Shown in pieces: positions 35,943-44,731 of a stretch of 64,000 nt of DNA; the stretch's first letter is position 1; each line of letters begins with the position of its first letter. Both the position numbers and the translations under genes were made by a program. Location of the stretch: positions 270,609-334,608 of the forward strand of contig JADYYY010000002.1 in NCBI GenBank assembly GCA_020853395.1, given 5' to 3'. The notes under the pieces are model-generated. The model saw only the letters and a program-made list of their open reading frames with translations. It was not told where the DNA came from and did not search any database. Source of the stretch: Acidobacteriota bacterium. Lineage in GTDB: Bacteria > Acidobacteriota > Vicinamibacteria > Vicinamibacterales > SCN-69-37.

Positions 35943-36006
35943 GACCGAAATTCCCGGACGACGATAGTGCAAACTGTGTGCCTCGTCCGGCAAATAGTCA
36001 AGGACG

Positions 36007-36046
36007 AAAACGGGGACAGCGGAGACAGATTTCCGCTGCCCGTTTT
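36007..36046 (-). terminator. Bulged hairpin downstream of mdh; possibly a dispersed palindrome
   Basis: Arms 36007-36023 and 36032-36046 form 15 bp with a 2-nt bulge and an 8-nt loop. Each side ends in AAAA/TTTT, so it can terminate on both strands. It lies 53 nt after the mdh stop and is a plausible end of the icd-mdh transcript. The GGGGACAGCGG...CCGCTG pattern also resembles dispersed palindromic repeats of some Acidobacteriota and Myxococcota; only one copy is seen in this window. Confidence 0.6.
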
Positions 36047-36098
36047 GTTCGTGGGTGTCGATTCCGACAGCTCGGACGCTGCCGGACACAAACCTTGC

Positions 36099-37040
36099 CT
36101 AGACGCCGATCACCGTCGTCAACTCCTTGACGGCAGCAGCCGACTTCATCAGCGCCCGGTGCTCATCCGGCGTGAGCGTAATCTCGACGACTTCTTCGGC
36201 GCCGCCCTTCCCGAGCCGGACCGGCACGCCGAGGAACTGGTCGCGGACGCCGTACTCGCCTTCGAGGAACACCGAGCACGGCAGGACCATCTTGCGATCG
36301 CCGAGGATCGACTCGACCATTTGCGCCGCCGCGGCGCCGGGCGCGAACCACGCGCTCGTGCCGACGAGCTTCGTGATTTCCGCCCCTCCATTGGCCGTGC
36401 GCGTGCAAATCTCGTCGAGCTTCGCCTGGCTCAACCGCCCCATGGTGACCAGCTCCGTGAGCGGAATCCCCGCGACCGTAGAGTAGCGCGGCAGCGGCAC
36501 CATCGTGTCGCCGTGGCCACCCAGCACGAACGCATGGACGTTCTGCACCGAGACGCCGAGCTCCATCGCGATGAACGTGCGCGCCCGCGCCGAGTCGAGC
36601 ACGCCCGCCATGCCAACGACCCGCTGGCGCGGGAAGCCGCTCAGCCGGTACACGGCCTGACACATCGCGTCGAGCGGATTGGCGACCGGCACGATGACGG
36701 CATCCGGCGAGTACTTGACGACCTGTTCGGTCACCGTCTGCATGATCTTGTAGTTGACCTGCAGCAGGTCGTCGCGGCTCATGCCCGGCTTGCGCGGGAC
36801 GCCGGACGTGATCACCACGACGTCCGAGCCCGCGCTCGCCGCGTAGTCGTTCGTGCCGATGACCCGCGTGTCGGACCCGTCGATCGGACACGCCTGGAAG
36901 ATGTCGAGCGCGATGCCGGCGGCCTTCTCCGCCGCGATGTCGACGATGACGACGTCGGCCAGGCTCTTGACGGCGATCGCGCGCGCGACCGTCGCGCCGA
37001 CGTTGCCGGCGCCTCCCACAACAGTGACTCTTCGATTCAT
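36099..37040 (-). CDS. mdh: Malate dehydrogenase
   Basis: 313 aa of the LDH-like MDH type. It has a Rossmann opening '[20 protein letters not shown]', an Asp NAD-selective position in '[13 protein letters not shown]', the substrate-binding loop '[14 protein letters not shown]', and the catalytic His in '[15 protein letters not shown]'. The loop Arg, rather than Gln, indicates malate/oxaloacetate specificity. It lies 34 bp after icd and is probably co-transcribed with it. Confidence 0.96.
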   Translation of the reverse strand: MNRRVTVVGGAGNVGATVARAIAVKSLADVVIVDIAAEKAAGIALDIFQACPIDGSDTRVIGTNDYAASAGSDVVVITSGVPRKPGMSRDDLLQVNYKIMQTVTEQVVKYSPDAVIVPVANPLDAMCQAVYRLSGFPRQRVVGMAGVLDSARARTFIAMELGVSVQNVHAFVLGGHGDTMVPLPRYSTVAGIPLTELVTMGRLSQAKLDEICTRTANGGAEITKLVGTSAWFAPGAAAAQMVESILGDRKMVLPCSVFLEGEYGVRDQFLGVPVRLGKGGAEEVVEITLTPDEHRALMKSAAAVKELTTVIGV

Positions 37041-37074
37041 CTCGAGCTCTCCAATGGCAAGGGGCGTGCGCCCG

Positions 37075-38292
37075 CTACATGTGGCGGATCATCGCGGTGG
37101 CGAACTCCGACGTCTTCAGCTCGGTCGAGCCGGAGATCAGCCGCGCGAGATCATAGGTGACCTCTTTGGCCGCGATCGTCTTCTCGAGCGACGCGATCAC
37201 GAGATCGGCCGCCTCGGTCCATCCGAGGAAGCGCAGCATCATCTCGCCGGACAGGATCACCGATCCGGGATTGACGCGGTCCTGTCCCGCGTACTTCGGC
37301 GCCGTCCCGTGGGTGGCCTCGAAGATCGCGTGGCCGGTCATGTAGTTGATGTTGGCGCCGGGCGCGATGCCGATACCGCCGACCTGGGCGGCGAGCGCGT
37401 CCGAAATGTAGTCGCCGTTCAGATTGGGCGTCGCGACCACGTCGTACTCCGCGGGCCGCGTCAGAATCTGCTGCAGGAACGCATCCGCGATCACGTCCTT
37501 GACGACGATGCCGCTCGGCAGGGCGCACCAGGGGCCGCCGTCGATCTCGGTCCCGCCGAACTCGCGCTTCGCCAGGGCGTACCCCCAGTCGCGGAAGGCG
37601 CCCTCGGTGAACTTCATGATGTTGCCCTTGTGGACGAGCGTCACGCTCTTCCGCTTGTGCTCGACCGCATACTCGAGCGCCGCGCGGATCAGCCGTTCCG
37701 AGCCTTCCCGGGAAATGGGCTTGATCCCGAGGCCGGTGGTGTCGGGAAACCGGATCTTCTTGTACAGCTTGGGGAATGCGCCGGCGAAGAGCTTCTTGAA
37801 CTCCTCCACTTCCGGCGAGCCCTCCTTGAATTCGATGCCGGCGTAGATGTCTTCCGTGTTCTCGCGGAAGATCACCATGTCGACGAGGTCCGGGCGCTTC
37901 ACGGGCGTCTCCATGCCGCCGAAGTACCTCACGGGGCGCAGGCAGACGTACAGGTCGAGCTCCTGGCGCAGCGCGACGTTGAGCGAGCGGATGCCGCCGC
38001 CAACGGGCGTCGTGAGCGGCCCCTTGATGCCGACCAGGTACCGACGAAACGCGTCGAGTGTCTCCTCGGGCAGCCAGTTGCCGGTCTGGTTGAACGCTTT
38101 CTCGCCGGCGAGCACTTCCAGCCACTCGATGCGGCGTGTGCGGCCGTACGCTTTCTCGACGGCAGCCTCGAACACGCGCACGCTCGCGCGCCAGATGTCC
38201 GGTCCCGTGCCATCGCCTTCGATGAACGGGATGATCGGGTGATCCGGCACGACGAGCCGGTCCTTCTGTCGTTGAATCGCTGTCGCTGACAT
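37075..38292 (-). CDS. icd: Isocitrate dehydrogenase, NADP-type
   Basis: 405 aa. It has '[20 protein letters not shown]', the substrate motif '[20 protein letters not shown]', '[20 protein letters not shown]', '[20 protein letters not shown]' and the C-terminal cofactor loop '[20 protein letters not shown]' of the prokaryotic NADP enzyme. It oxidatively decarboxylates isocitrate to 2-oxoglutarate, the substrate of the nearby KorAB. It is the first gene of the minus-strand icd-mdh unit and is preceded by a 216-bp region with tandem repeats. Confidence 0.96.
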   Translation of the reverse strand: MSATAIQRQKDRLVVPDHPIIPFIEGDGTGPDIWRASVRVFEAAVEKAYGRTRRIEWLEVLAGEKAFNQTGNWLPEETLDAFRRYLVGIKGPLTTPVGGGIRSLNVALRQELDLYVCLRPVRYFGGMETPVKRPDLVDMVIFRENTEDIYAGIEFKEGSPEVEEFKKLFAGAFPKLYKKIRFPDTTGLGIKPISREGSERLIRAALEYAVEHKRKSVTLVHKGNIMKFTEGAFRDWGYALAKREFGGTEIDGGPWCALPSGIVVKDVIADAFLQQILTRPAEYDVVATPNLNGDYISDALAAQVGGIGIAPGANINYMTGHAIFEATHGTAPKYAGQDRVNPGSVILSGEMMLRFLGWTEAADLVIASLEKTIAAKEVTYDLARLISGSTELKTSEFATAMIRHM

Positions 38293-38358
38293 CGTCTCTC
38301 CGCTCGAACGCGTTTTAGGTCACGTCCCTGTTCGCCGTTACAGGTTCTTCACAGAAAC

Positions 38359-38381
38359 TGTGGAAAACTTTGTGGAAAACT
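38359..38381. repeat. Tandem 11-bp direct repeat in the icd/kdsB intergenic region
   Basis: TGTGGAAAACT occurs twice, at 38359-38369 and 38371-38381, a 12-bp period. The core resembles a mismatched DnaA box (complement of TTATCCACA with one change). It lies 67 bp upstream of icd and about 130 bp upstream of kdsB, so it could be an operator for either divergent unit. Confidence 0.5.
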
Positions 38382-38508
38382 CTGCGCCCCTGGGGGAATT
38401 GTCGAGAGTTTCCGCTGACGGGAACGGATTGCACCAACCTGGTGCGACCCTCGCGCTGCGACAGCACATTATAGGACGCGCGGCGACGCGGGTCGCAGCG
38501 CGGCGGCC

Positions 38509-39306
38509 ATGCTAAGATTTGCCGTGCCCGTAGTCACGCCGTCTGGACTGGCACCGTCCTTCCGTTCTGCTCGCGTCGTCGCCATCATCCCCGCCCGGTA
38601 TCGTTCGACGCGCCTTCACGCGAAGGCGCTGGCGCTCATCGATGGGCGGCCGATGGTGGAACACGTGTACCGCCGGGCGAGCGAGGCCCGCACGGTCGAC
38701 GCCGTGCTCGTCGCCACCGATGACGAGCGGATCGCGGACGTGGTGGCGTCGTTCGGCGGAACCGCCGTGATGACGCGACCCGATCACGCGAGCGGCACGG
38801 ATCGGCTCGCGGAAGTGGCAGCCGCGCTCGACAGCGATCTCGTCGTCAACGTCCAGGGCGATCTGCCCTTTCTGCCACCCGAACCGATCGATGCGACGGT
38901 CGCGCTCGTACGCGACACGCCGGCGCTCGTCATGGGCACCCTCCGGCGGGAGATCACGGACGTGCGGGAGTTGCTCGCCCCGTCGGTCGTCAAGGTCGTG
39001 GTCGACGAGCACGGCGCCGCGCTCTACTTCAGCCGCGCGCCGATCCCCTTCACGCGAGAGGGCCAGCCGACACCGCGGCGCTGGAAGCACCTGGGGCTGT
39101 ACGTCTACCGCCGGCAATTCCTGCTCCGCTTCGCGGCGCTCCCCTCGACACCGCTCGAGCGCGCCGAGAGCCTCGAGCAGTTGCGCGCGCTCGAGCACGG
39201 CTATCGGATCGGTACCGTCGAAACCACGATCGACACCGTCGAGATCGACACGCCAGACGACCTCGACCGCGCGCGCTCGCTCGCGGCCGCGGGTCAGGCT
39301 CCATGA
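38509..39306 (+). CDS. kdsB: 3-deoxy-manno-octulosonate cytidylyltransferase (CMP-Kdo synthetase)
   Basis: Up to 265 aa. It activates Kdo with CTP for lipid A glycosylation. Core motifs are 'VVAIIPARYRSTRLHAKALA', 'DDERIADVVASFGGTAVMT', 'GTDRLAEVA' and 'VVNVQGDLPFLPPEPIDATV'. The first ATG at 38509 leaves about 22 residues before the conserved start, so a GTG at 38524 or later start is possible. It is the first gene of the plus-strand Kdo operon; its stop lies 4 bp before pyrG. Confidence 0.94.
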   Translation: MLRFAVPVVTPSGLAPSFRSARVVAIIPARYRSTRLHAKALALIDGRPMVEHVYRRASEARTVDAVLVATDDERIADVVASFGGTAVMTRPDHASGTDRLAEVAAALDSDLVVNVQGDLPFLPPEPIDATVALVRDTPALVMGTLRREITDVRELLAPSVVKVVVDEHGAALYFSRAPIPFTREGQPTPRRWKHLGLYVYRRQFLLRFAALPSTPLERAESLEQLRALEHGYRIGTVETTIDTVEIDTPDDLDRARSLAAAGQAP

Positions 39307-39310
39307 CCCC

Positions 39311-40987
39311 ATGACGCACACCGAACGCTCCCGACCGGTCAAGTACATCTTCGTCACTGGCGGCGTCGTCTCCTCGCTCGGCAAGGGGTTGGCCGCCGCG
39401 TCGATCGGGTGTCTGCTGGAGGGCCACGGCTACAAGGTGGCGCTGCAGAAGTTCGATCCCTACATCAACGTCGATCCCGGCACGATGAGCCCCTATCAGC
39501 ACGGGGAGGTGTACGTCACGGACGACGGCGCGGAAGCCGACCTGGACCTCGGGCACTACGAGCGGTTCACCAACATGGTCGCCACGCGGAACCACAGTTG
39601 GACGACCGGCAAGATCTACCTGTCCGTGATCCAGAAGGAGCGCCGCGGCGAGTACCTGGGCCGCACCGTGCAGGTGATCCCGCACATCACCAACGAAATC
39701 AAACAGGCCATCAGGTCCGCGGCGCAGGACGTGGACGTGCTGCTCGTGGAAATCGGGGGCACGGTGGGCGACATCGAGAGCCTCCCGTTCCTCGAAGCCA
39801 TTCGGCAGTTCCGGCAGGACGTCGGCCGGGACAACGCGCTCTTCATCCACCTGACGCTCGTGCCGTACATCGGCTCGGCTGGTGAGCTGAAGACGAAACC
39901 AACGCAGCACAGCGTGCGCGATCTCCGATCGATCGGCATCCAGCCGGACGTGCTCCTCTGCCGGACCGATCGGCCACTCGACCGCGATCTCAAGCGCAAG
40001 ATCGCCCTCTTCTGCGACGTGGACGAAGATGCAGTCATCACGGCGCGCGACGTCGCGAGCATCTACGAGGTGCCGCTCAGCCTGGCGGGCGAGGGCCTCG
40101 ACCGCATCGTCCTGGATCGGCTGCGGCTGCCGCAGACTGAAGCCAGGATGGACGCCTGGAAGGAGCTCGCGGAGCGCATCCGCAACCCGAAGGACGAAAT
40201 CACGCTCCACTTCGTCGGGAAGTACACGGAATACGAGGACTCGTACAAGAGCATCAACGAAGCGCTCGCGCACGGCGGCTTCAAGCACCGGCTGACCGTC
40301 CGGCTCAAGTACGTCGAAGCCGAGGCGCTCGAGGACGCCGACGGCCCCCGCCTCCTCGAGGGCGCGGTCGGCATCCTCGTGGCGCCGGGATTCGGCGATC
40401 GCGGCAGCCGCGGCATGATGATCGCGGCCGAGTATGCTCGGACGCGGAAGATCCCCTACTTCGGGATCTGCTACGGGTTCCAGTGGGCCGTCGTCGAGTA
40501 CGCGCGCCACGTCTGCAGCCTCTGCGACGCGGATTCGACGGAAGTGAACGAGCTGGCCCCCCACAAGATCATCTACAAGCTCCGCGATCTGCTCGGCGTG
40601 GACGACCTCGGGGGGACGATGCGTCTGGGGAGCTACGCCTGCCGTCTGTCGCCGGATTCGCTCGCCTTCAAGCTGTACGGCGAGGAGATCGTCCACGAGC
40701 GGCACCGCCATCGCTACGAGTTCAATCCCGAGTACGAGAAGGTGCTCGTCGAACACGGCCTCCGCATCGTCGGACGTTCGCTGGACGGCAAGTTCGTCGA
40801 AGTCGTGGAGCTGCCGAGCCATCCGTGGTTCGTCGCCGTGCAGTTCCACCCCGAGTTCCACTCCAAGCCGCTGCGGCCGCACCCGCTGTTCGCGGGGTTC
40901 GTCGAGGCGGCGTACCGCCGCAAGATGGCGGCCGAAGGGCTGCCCGCTCCCGTCGCGGCGGTCGGCGAGCGGCGCGCGCGGTCGTGA
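39311..40987 (+). CDS. pyrG: CTP synthase (glutamine-hydrolysing)
   Basis: 558 aa. The synthetase domain opens 'KYIFVTGGVVSSLGKGLAAA' and has 'FDPYINVDPGTMSPYQHGEV'; the glutamine amidotransferase domain has the nucleophile in 'YFGICYGFQWAV' and the His/Glu pair in 'VQFHPEFHSKP'. It makes CTP from UTP. The ATG at 39311 follows kdsB by 4 bp; earlier in-frame codons lie inside kdsB. Its TGA overlaps the kdsA GTG. Placement between kdsB and kdsA suits CTP demand for CMP-Kdo. Confidence 0.97.
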   Translation: MTHTERSRPVKYIFVTGGVVSSLGKGLAAASIGCLLEGHGYKVALQKFDPYINVDPGTMSPYQHGEVYVTDDGAEADLDLGHYERFTNMVATRNHSWTTGKIYLSVIQKERRGEYLGRTVQVIPHITNEIKQAIRSAAQDVDVLLVEIGGTVGDIESLPFLEAIRQFRQDVGRDNALFIHLTLVPYIGSAGELKTKPTQHSVRDLRSIGIQPDVLLCRTDRPLDRDLKRKIALFCDVDEDAVITARDVASIYEVPLSLAGEGLDRIVLDRLRLPQTEARMDAWKELAERIRNPKDEITLHFVGKYTEYEDSYKSINEALAHGGFKHRLTVRLKYVEAEALEDADGPRLLEGAVGILVAPGFGDRGSRGMMIAAEYARTRKIPYFGICYGFQWAVVEYARHVCSLCDADSTEVNELAPHKIIYKLRDLLGVDDLGGTMRLGSYACRLSPDSLAFKLYGEEIVHERHRHRYEFNPEYEKVLVEHGLRIVGRSLDGKFVEVVELPSHPWFVAVQFHPEFHSKPLRPHPLFAGFVEAAYRRKMAAEGLPAPVAAVGERRARS

Positions 40988-41823
40988 TCGCCGTCCCGGT
41001 CACCGAGACGGTCGTCCTTGGACGCGGCGCGCTCGTGCTCATCGCGGGCCCGTGCGTCATCGAGAGCGAAGCCCACGCGCTCGGGCTCGGCCAGCGCATC
41101 GCCGCGACGGCCCGGGCGGCCGGCGTGCCGTACATCTTCAAGGCATCGTTCGACAAGGCGAACCGGACGTCGGCGGCCTCCTTTCGCGGGCCTGGCCTCG
41201 AGGCCGGCCTCGAGATCCTCGGCCGCATCCGCGACGAGCTCGGCGTGCCGGTGCTCACGGACATCCACGAGGCCTGGCAGGCGCCGCGTGCCGCCGCGGT
41301 CGTCGACGTGCTCCAGATTCCGGCGTTCCTGAGCCGGCAGACCGACCTCATCACGGAGGCGGCGAGAACGGGCCGCGTCGTCAACATCAAGAAGGGGCAG
41401 TTCATGGCGCCGCTCGACATGAAACACGCCATCGCGAAGGTCCGAGCCGCGGGCAACGACCGGGTGTTCGTGACCGAGCGCGGCACGTCGTTCGGCTACA
41501 ACAACCTGGTCGTGGACATGCGCGGGTTTCCGATGATGCGCGCGCTCGGCGCACCCGTGGTGTTCGACGTGACGCACAGCCTCCAACTGCCCGGCGCCGG
41601 CGACGGCGTGAGCGCGGGGCTGTCGGAGTACGTCGAGCCGCTCGCCTCTGCAGGGGTCGCCGCAGGCGTGGACGGTGTCTTCCTCGAAGTGCACGAGGCG
41701 CCGGAACGGGCCAAGAGCGACGGCCCGAATGCGCTGCCGCTCGCCCGGCTCGCGCCGCTGCTCGAGCGGCTCGTCGCGCTGCACGCCGTCGTTCAAGGCC
41801 GCACGACTGCCGGCCAACGATGA
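40984..41823 (+). CDS. kdsA: 3-deoxy-8-phosphooctulonate synthase
   Basis: 279 aa. It condenses phosphoenolpyruvate with arabinose 5-phosphate. Motifs are 'LIAGPCVIESEAHALGLGQR', 'FKASFDKANRTSAASFRGPG', 'VNIKKGQFMAPLDM' and 'FVTERGTSFGYNNLVVDMRG'. The Asn in 'DKANRTS' with Cys in 'GPCVIES' bears on the metal/non-metal class, but the sequence alone is not decisive. The GTG at 40984 overlaps the pyrG stop by 4 nt (GTGA), supporting coupling. Confidence 0.96.
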   Translation: MIAVPVTETVVLGRGALVLIAGPCVIESEAHALGLGQRIAATARAAGVPYIFKASFDKANRTSAASFRGPGLEAGLEILGRIRDELGVPVLTDIHEAWQAPRAAAVVDVLQIPAFLSRQTDLITEAARTGRVVNIKKGQFMAPLDMKHAIAKVRAAGNDRVFVTERGTSFGYNNLVVDMRGFPMMRALGAPVVFDVTHSLQLPGAGDGVSAGLSEYVEPLASAGVAAGVDGVFLEVHEAPERAKSDGPNALPLARLAPLLERLVALHAVVQGRTTAGQR

Positions 41824-42797
41824 CGATGCCGGGGGACCGCGACACGGCCGCGTTCGCGCGGAAGGTGCTGGAGACCGAAGCGAAGGCCATCCTCGGCCTC
41901 ATTCCACGGCTCGACGGCCAGTTCGATCGCGCGCTCGATCTGCTCGAGCACTGCACGGGTCGCGTGATCGTGAGCGGCATGGGCAAGTCGGGCATCATCG
42001 CCCGGAAGATCGCCGCCACGCTGTCGAGCACCGGCACCTCCGCCGTCTTCCTTCACGCTGCGGAAGCCGTGCACGGCGACCTGGGGGTCGTGCAGGCGAA
42101 CGACGTCGTGCTCGTGCTCTCCTACAGCGGCGAAACCGAAGAGCTCGTGCGCCTGCTCGAGGCGATTCGACGCATCGGCGCCCGGCTCATCGCCCTCACC
42201 GGTACTCCCGCGTCGACCCTGGGCCATGCCGCCGACGCCACGCTCAGCTCCGAAGTCGCCGAAGAAGCGTGCCCGTGGAACCTTGCCCCCACGGCGAGCA
42301 CGACCGCCGCGCTCGCGATGGGCGACGCCCTGGCGATGGCGCTGGCTCATCGCAAGGGCTTCAACCACGAACAGTTCGCGCACCTGCACCCGGGAGGCCG
42401 CCTCGGCAAACGGCTGATGCGGGTCGGCGCGCTCATGCACGGCGGCGCGGCGCTGCCCGCGGTGGCGCCCGACGCGCTCATGCCGGACGTCATTCACGAG
42501 ATGTCGAGCAAACGCCTGGGCATGACCTGCGTGGTCGACGAGCACGGGCGGCTCGCCGGCATCGTGACGGACGGCGATTTGCGCCGGCACATGACGCCCG
42601 GCTCGAATCTGCTGGAGCGGCAGGCGCGAGAGATCATGACGCGGCTGCCGGTCACGATTCACCGCGACCTCATGGCCGTCGAGGCGCTCCGCGTCATGGA
42701 GGCGCGCAAGATCACGGCGGTCGTCGTCGTCGACGCGTCGAACGTCGTCGAGGGCGTCGTGCACCTTCACGATCTCTGGCGCACGCAGATGTTCTAG
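41820..42797 (+). CDS. kdsD: Arabinose-5-phosphate isomerase (KdsD/KpsF)
   Basis: 325 aa: an N-terminal SIS domain ('VIVSGMGKSGIIARKIAATL', 'FLHAAEAVHGDLGVV', 'LVLSYSGETEELVRLLEAIR') followed by two CBS domains ('GMTCVVDEHGRLAGIVTDGD', 'KITAVVVVDASNVVEGVVHL'). It makes arabinose 5-phosphate from ribulose 5-phosphate for KdsA. The ATG at 41820 overlaps the kdsA stop by 4 nt. Length matches KdsD (about 325 aa). Confidence 0.96.
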   Translation: MTMPGDRDTAAFARKVLETEAKAILGLIPRLDGQFDRALDLLEHCTGRVIVSGMGKSGIIARKIAATLSSTGTSAVFLHAAEAVHGDLGVVQANDVVLVLSYSGETEELVRLLEAIRRIGARLIALTGTPASTLGHAADATLSSEVAEEACPWNLAPTASTTAALAMGDALAMALAHRKGFNHEQFAHLHPGGRLGKRLMRVGALMHGGAALPAVAPDALMPDVIHEMSSKRLGMTCVVDEHGRLAGIVTDGDLRRHMTPGSNLLERQAREIMTRLPVTIHRDLMAVEALRVMEARKITAVVVVDASNVVEGVVHLHDLWRTQMF

Positions 42798-42941
42798 TGC
42801 GTTCGCCGCGGCATCGCGTCGTCGGATTCTGGGGCCGTGAGCTCTGGCGTGAGGCTCCACGGATCGGCCGCCGGCGCTGACGGCTCAGGACTCGACGTGG
42901 CTTCGCCGCAGGCTGCGCACCAACGGATTCCATTGAACGAT

Positions 42942-43490
42942 ATGGCTGGACCGGCTTCCCGCGAAGAACTCGACATCCGTGCGCGCCGCGTGCGCTTGCT
43001 GCTGCTCGACGTGGACGGCGTGCTGACCGACGGCACCGTCCACATCCACGCGGGGCAAGGCGAATCGAAGGGGTTCTTCATCCGCGACGGCGCGGCCATG
43101 GCGTGGGCACGCCGCGACGGTCTCGAGATTGGATTGCTGAGCGGCCGGCCGTCGGATGCCACGGTCCGCCGCGCGAGCGAGCTGGGCCTGACCATCGTGT
43201 GCCAACCTGGCCCCGACAAGCGCCAGGCGTATGCGGATATCCTGACGGGATGCGGCTGCGCGGACGAAGAGACGGCCTACATGGGCGATGATCTGCTCGA
43301 CCTGCCGGTGTTGCAGCGGGTCGGGCTGTCGGCCGCGCCGGCCGATGCGGTCGACGACGTGCGGTCGCGCGTGCACTGGGTGAGCGCGTATCCCGGCGGC
43401 CGCGGCGCCGTGCGCGAGTTGATCGAGCTGATCCTGCGCGCGCAGGGCCGATGGGACGGTCTCGTGTCGCGCTTCCTGGACCGCGGCTGA
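42942..43490 (+). CDS. kdsC: 3-deoxy-manno-octulosonate-8-phosphatase
   Basis: 182 aa, HAD-superfamily type C0. The nucleophile motif is 'LLLLDVDGVLTDGTVHIHAG', with 'FIRDGAAMAWARRDGLEIGL', 'LSGRPSDATVRRA' and 'YMGDDLLDLPVLQRVGLSAA'. It removes phosphate from Kdo8P. The ATG at 42942 is chosen to match family length; a longer frame from 42837 adds a non-conserved 35-residue tail. It follows kdsD after 144 bp and is 4 bp from lapB. Confidence 0.93.
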   Translation: MAGPASREELDIRARRVRLLLLDVDGVLTDGTVHIHAGQGESKGFFIRDGAAMAWARRDGLEIGLLSGRPSDATVRRASELGLTIVCQPGPDKRQAYADILTGCGCADEETAYMGDDLLDLPVLQRVGLSAAPADAVDDVRSRVHWVSAYPGGRGAVRELIELILRAQGRWDGLVSRFLDRG

Positions 43491-43494
43491 TCCG

Positions 43495-44730
43495 ATGCAA
43501 GAGTACGGCGGCGTGCTCGGCGTGCTCGTGGCGTTGCTCGTCGGTCTCGCGGCCGGCAAGGCCTGGGAGCGCTACAAGCTCGTGGAGGGCCGGTGGATCG
43601 ATCGCCGTCGTCTCCGTCAGTCGCCGCATTTCATTCTCGGGCTCAACCACCTGGTGGCCGGGCAGGTCGATCTCGCGATCGAGGAGCTCGAGCGGGCCGC
43701 GGCGCTGGATCCGAGCGCGCTCGAGATCCGGCTGGTGCTCGGCAATCTGTACCGCGAGAAAGGTCAGACCGGCCGGGCGATCCAGGAGCACCAGGCGCTC
43801 GTCCAGCGCCCTCGGCTCAACAAGGTCGAACAGGCCAACGTGCTGCTCTGCCTCGGGCTCGACTACCGACGTGGCGGTTTCGTCGATCGCGCGGTCGCGG
43901 TCTTCACCGACGTGCTGAAGCTCGATCCCGAGAACGAGTCGGCGCTCATCAACCTGGAGAAGCTGCAGGAGGATCAGCACCAGTGGCAGGAGGCGTACGT
44001 CACGCGGCGCCGCCTCGCCCGCATCGCCGGCCCGCCCGATCAGCCGCGCTCGCAGCGCGTGCTGGCCTTCCTCGAGAACGAGCTCGGCCTGCAGGCGCTC
44101 AAGGAAGGGCGGCTCGACGACGCGGTGCGACGGTTCGAAGCGGCGATCGACCTCGACGCCGCGGTCGTGCCGGCGTACCTGCATCTCGGGGACGCGCAGT
44201 CCACGCGTGGTGAGGTCCAGGCCGCCATCGCCACCTGGGAGCGGGCCATCCAGGTGTCGATCGATCGCGCGCACCTGGCGCTCAGCCGTCTCGAACGAGC
44301 GTACGCGGCGCTGGGACAGCCCGAACGCTTTGCCGACCTCTGCCGGCGGCTCATCGCGAGCGCGCCGCGCGAATGGCGCGCGCGCATCGCCCTGGCGCAG
44401 CACCTGTCGAGCCGCGGACGTCCCGCGCAGGCCGTCGAGCTGCTGTTCGAAGCGCTCGAACACAATCCGCACGCGCTGGCGATCCACCAGGCCGTCTGGG
44501 CGACGCTCTCGGCGCTCGACCTCCCGAAACACCTGGTCGTGCGCTACATCGAAGTGACCCGACAGTCGGTCTTCTACCTCGATCCACACGTGTGCCTGAA
44601 GTGCCGGTACCGGAGCACGGAGCTCATCTGGCAGTGCCCCCATTGCCACGAGTGGGACACGTTCGTGGAAGACCGCATCGCCCCGGCCACGGACCTCGAG
44701 TCCGAGATTCCGCCCATCCTGGCGCAGTGA
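43495..44730 (+). CDS. lapB: LapB/YciM-like TPR protein with rubredoxin-type zinc site
   Basis: 411 aa. An N-terminal membrane helix (GGVLGVLVALLVGLAAGKAW), tandem TPRs ('FILGLNHLVAGQVDLAIEEL', 'LRLVLGNLYREKGQTGRAIQ'-type segments, 'GYDEA-like' units) and a C-terminal metal site 'CLKCRYRSTELIWQCPHCHE' reproduce LapB. In enterobacteria LapB couples LPS assembly to LpxC turnover by FtsH. Its location among Kdo genes supports a role in LPS balance here, though the E. coli mechanism is only inferred. The start lies 4 bp after kdsC. Confidence 0.92.
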   Translation: MQEYGGVLGVLVALLVGLAAGKAWERYKLVEGRWIDRRRLRQSPHFILGLNHLVAGQVDLAIEELERAAALDPSALEIRLVLGNLYREKGQTGRAIQEHQALVQRPRLNKVEQANVLLCLGLDYRRGGFVDRAVAVFTDVLKLDPENESALINLEKLQEDQHQWQEAYVTRRRLARIAGPPDQPRSQRVLAFLENELGLQALKEGRLDDAVRRFEAAIDLDAAVVPAYLHLGDAQSTRGEVQAAIATWERAIQVSIDRAHLALSRLERAYAALGQPERFADLCRRLIASAPREWRARIALAQHLSSRGRPAQAVELLFEALEHNPHALAIHQAVWATLSALDLPKHLVVRYIEVTRQSVFYLDPHVCLKCRYRSTELIWQCPHCHEWDTFVEDRIAPATDLESEIPPILAQ

Positions 44731-44731
44731 C

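Noticed and set aside
38359-38381. Replication origin suggested by DnaA-box-like repeats
   Set aside because: Only two imperfect boxes, with no dnaA, dnaN or gyrB nearby and no AT-rich unwinding region.
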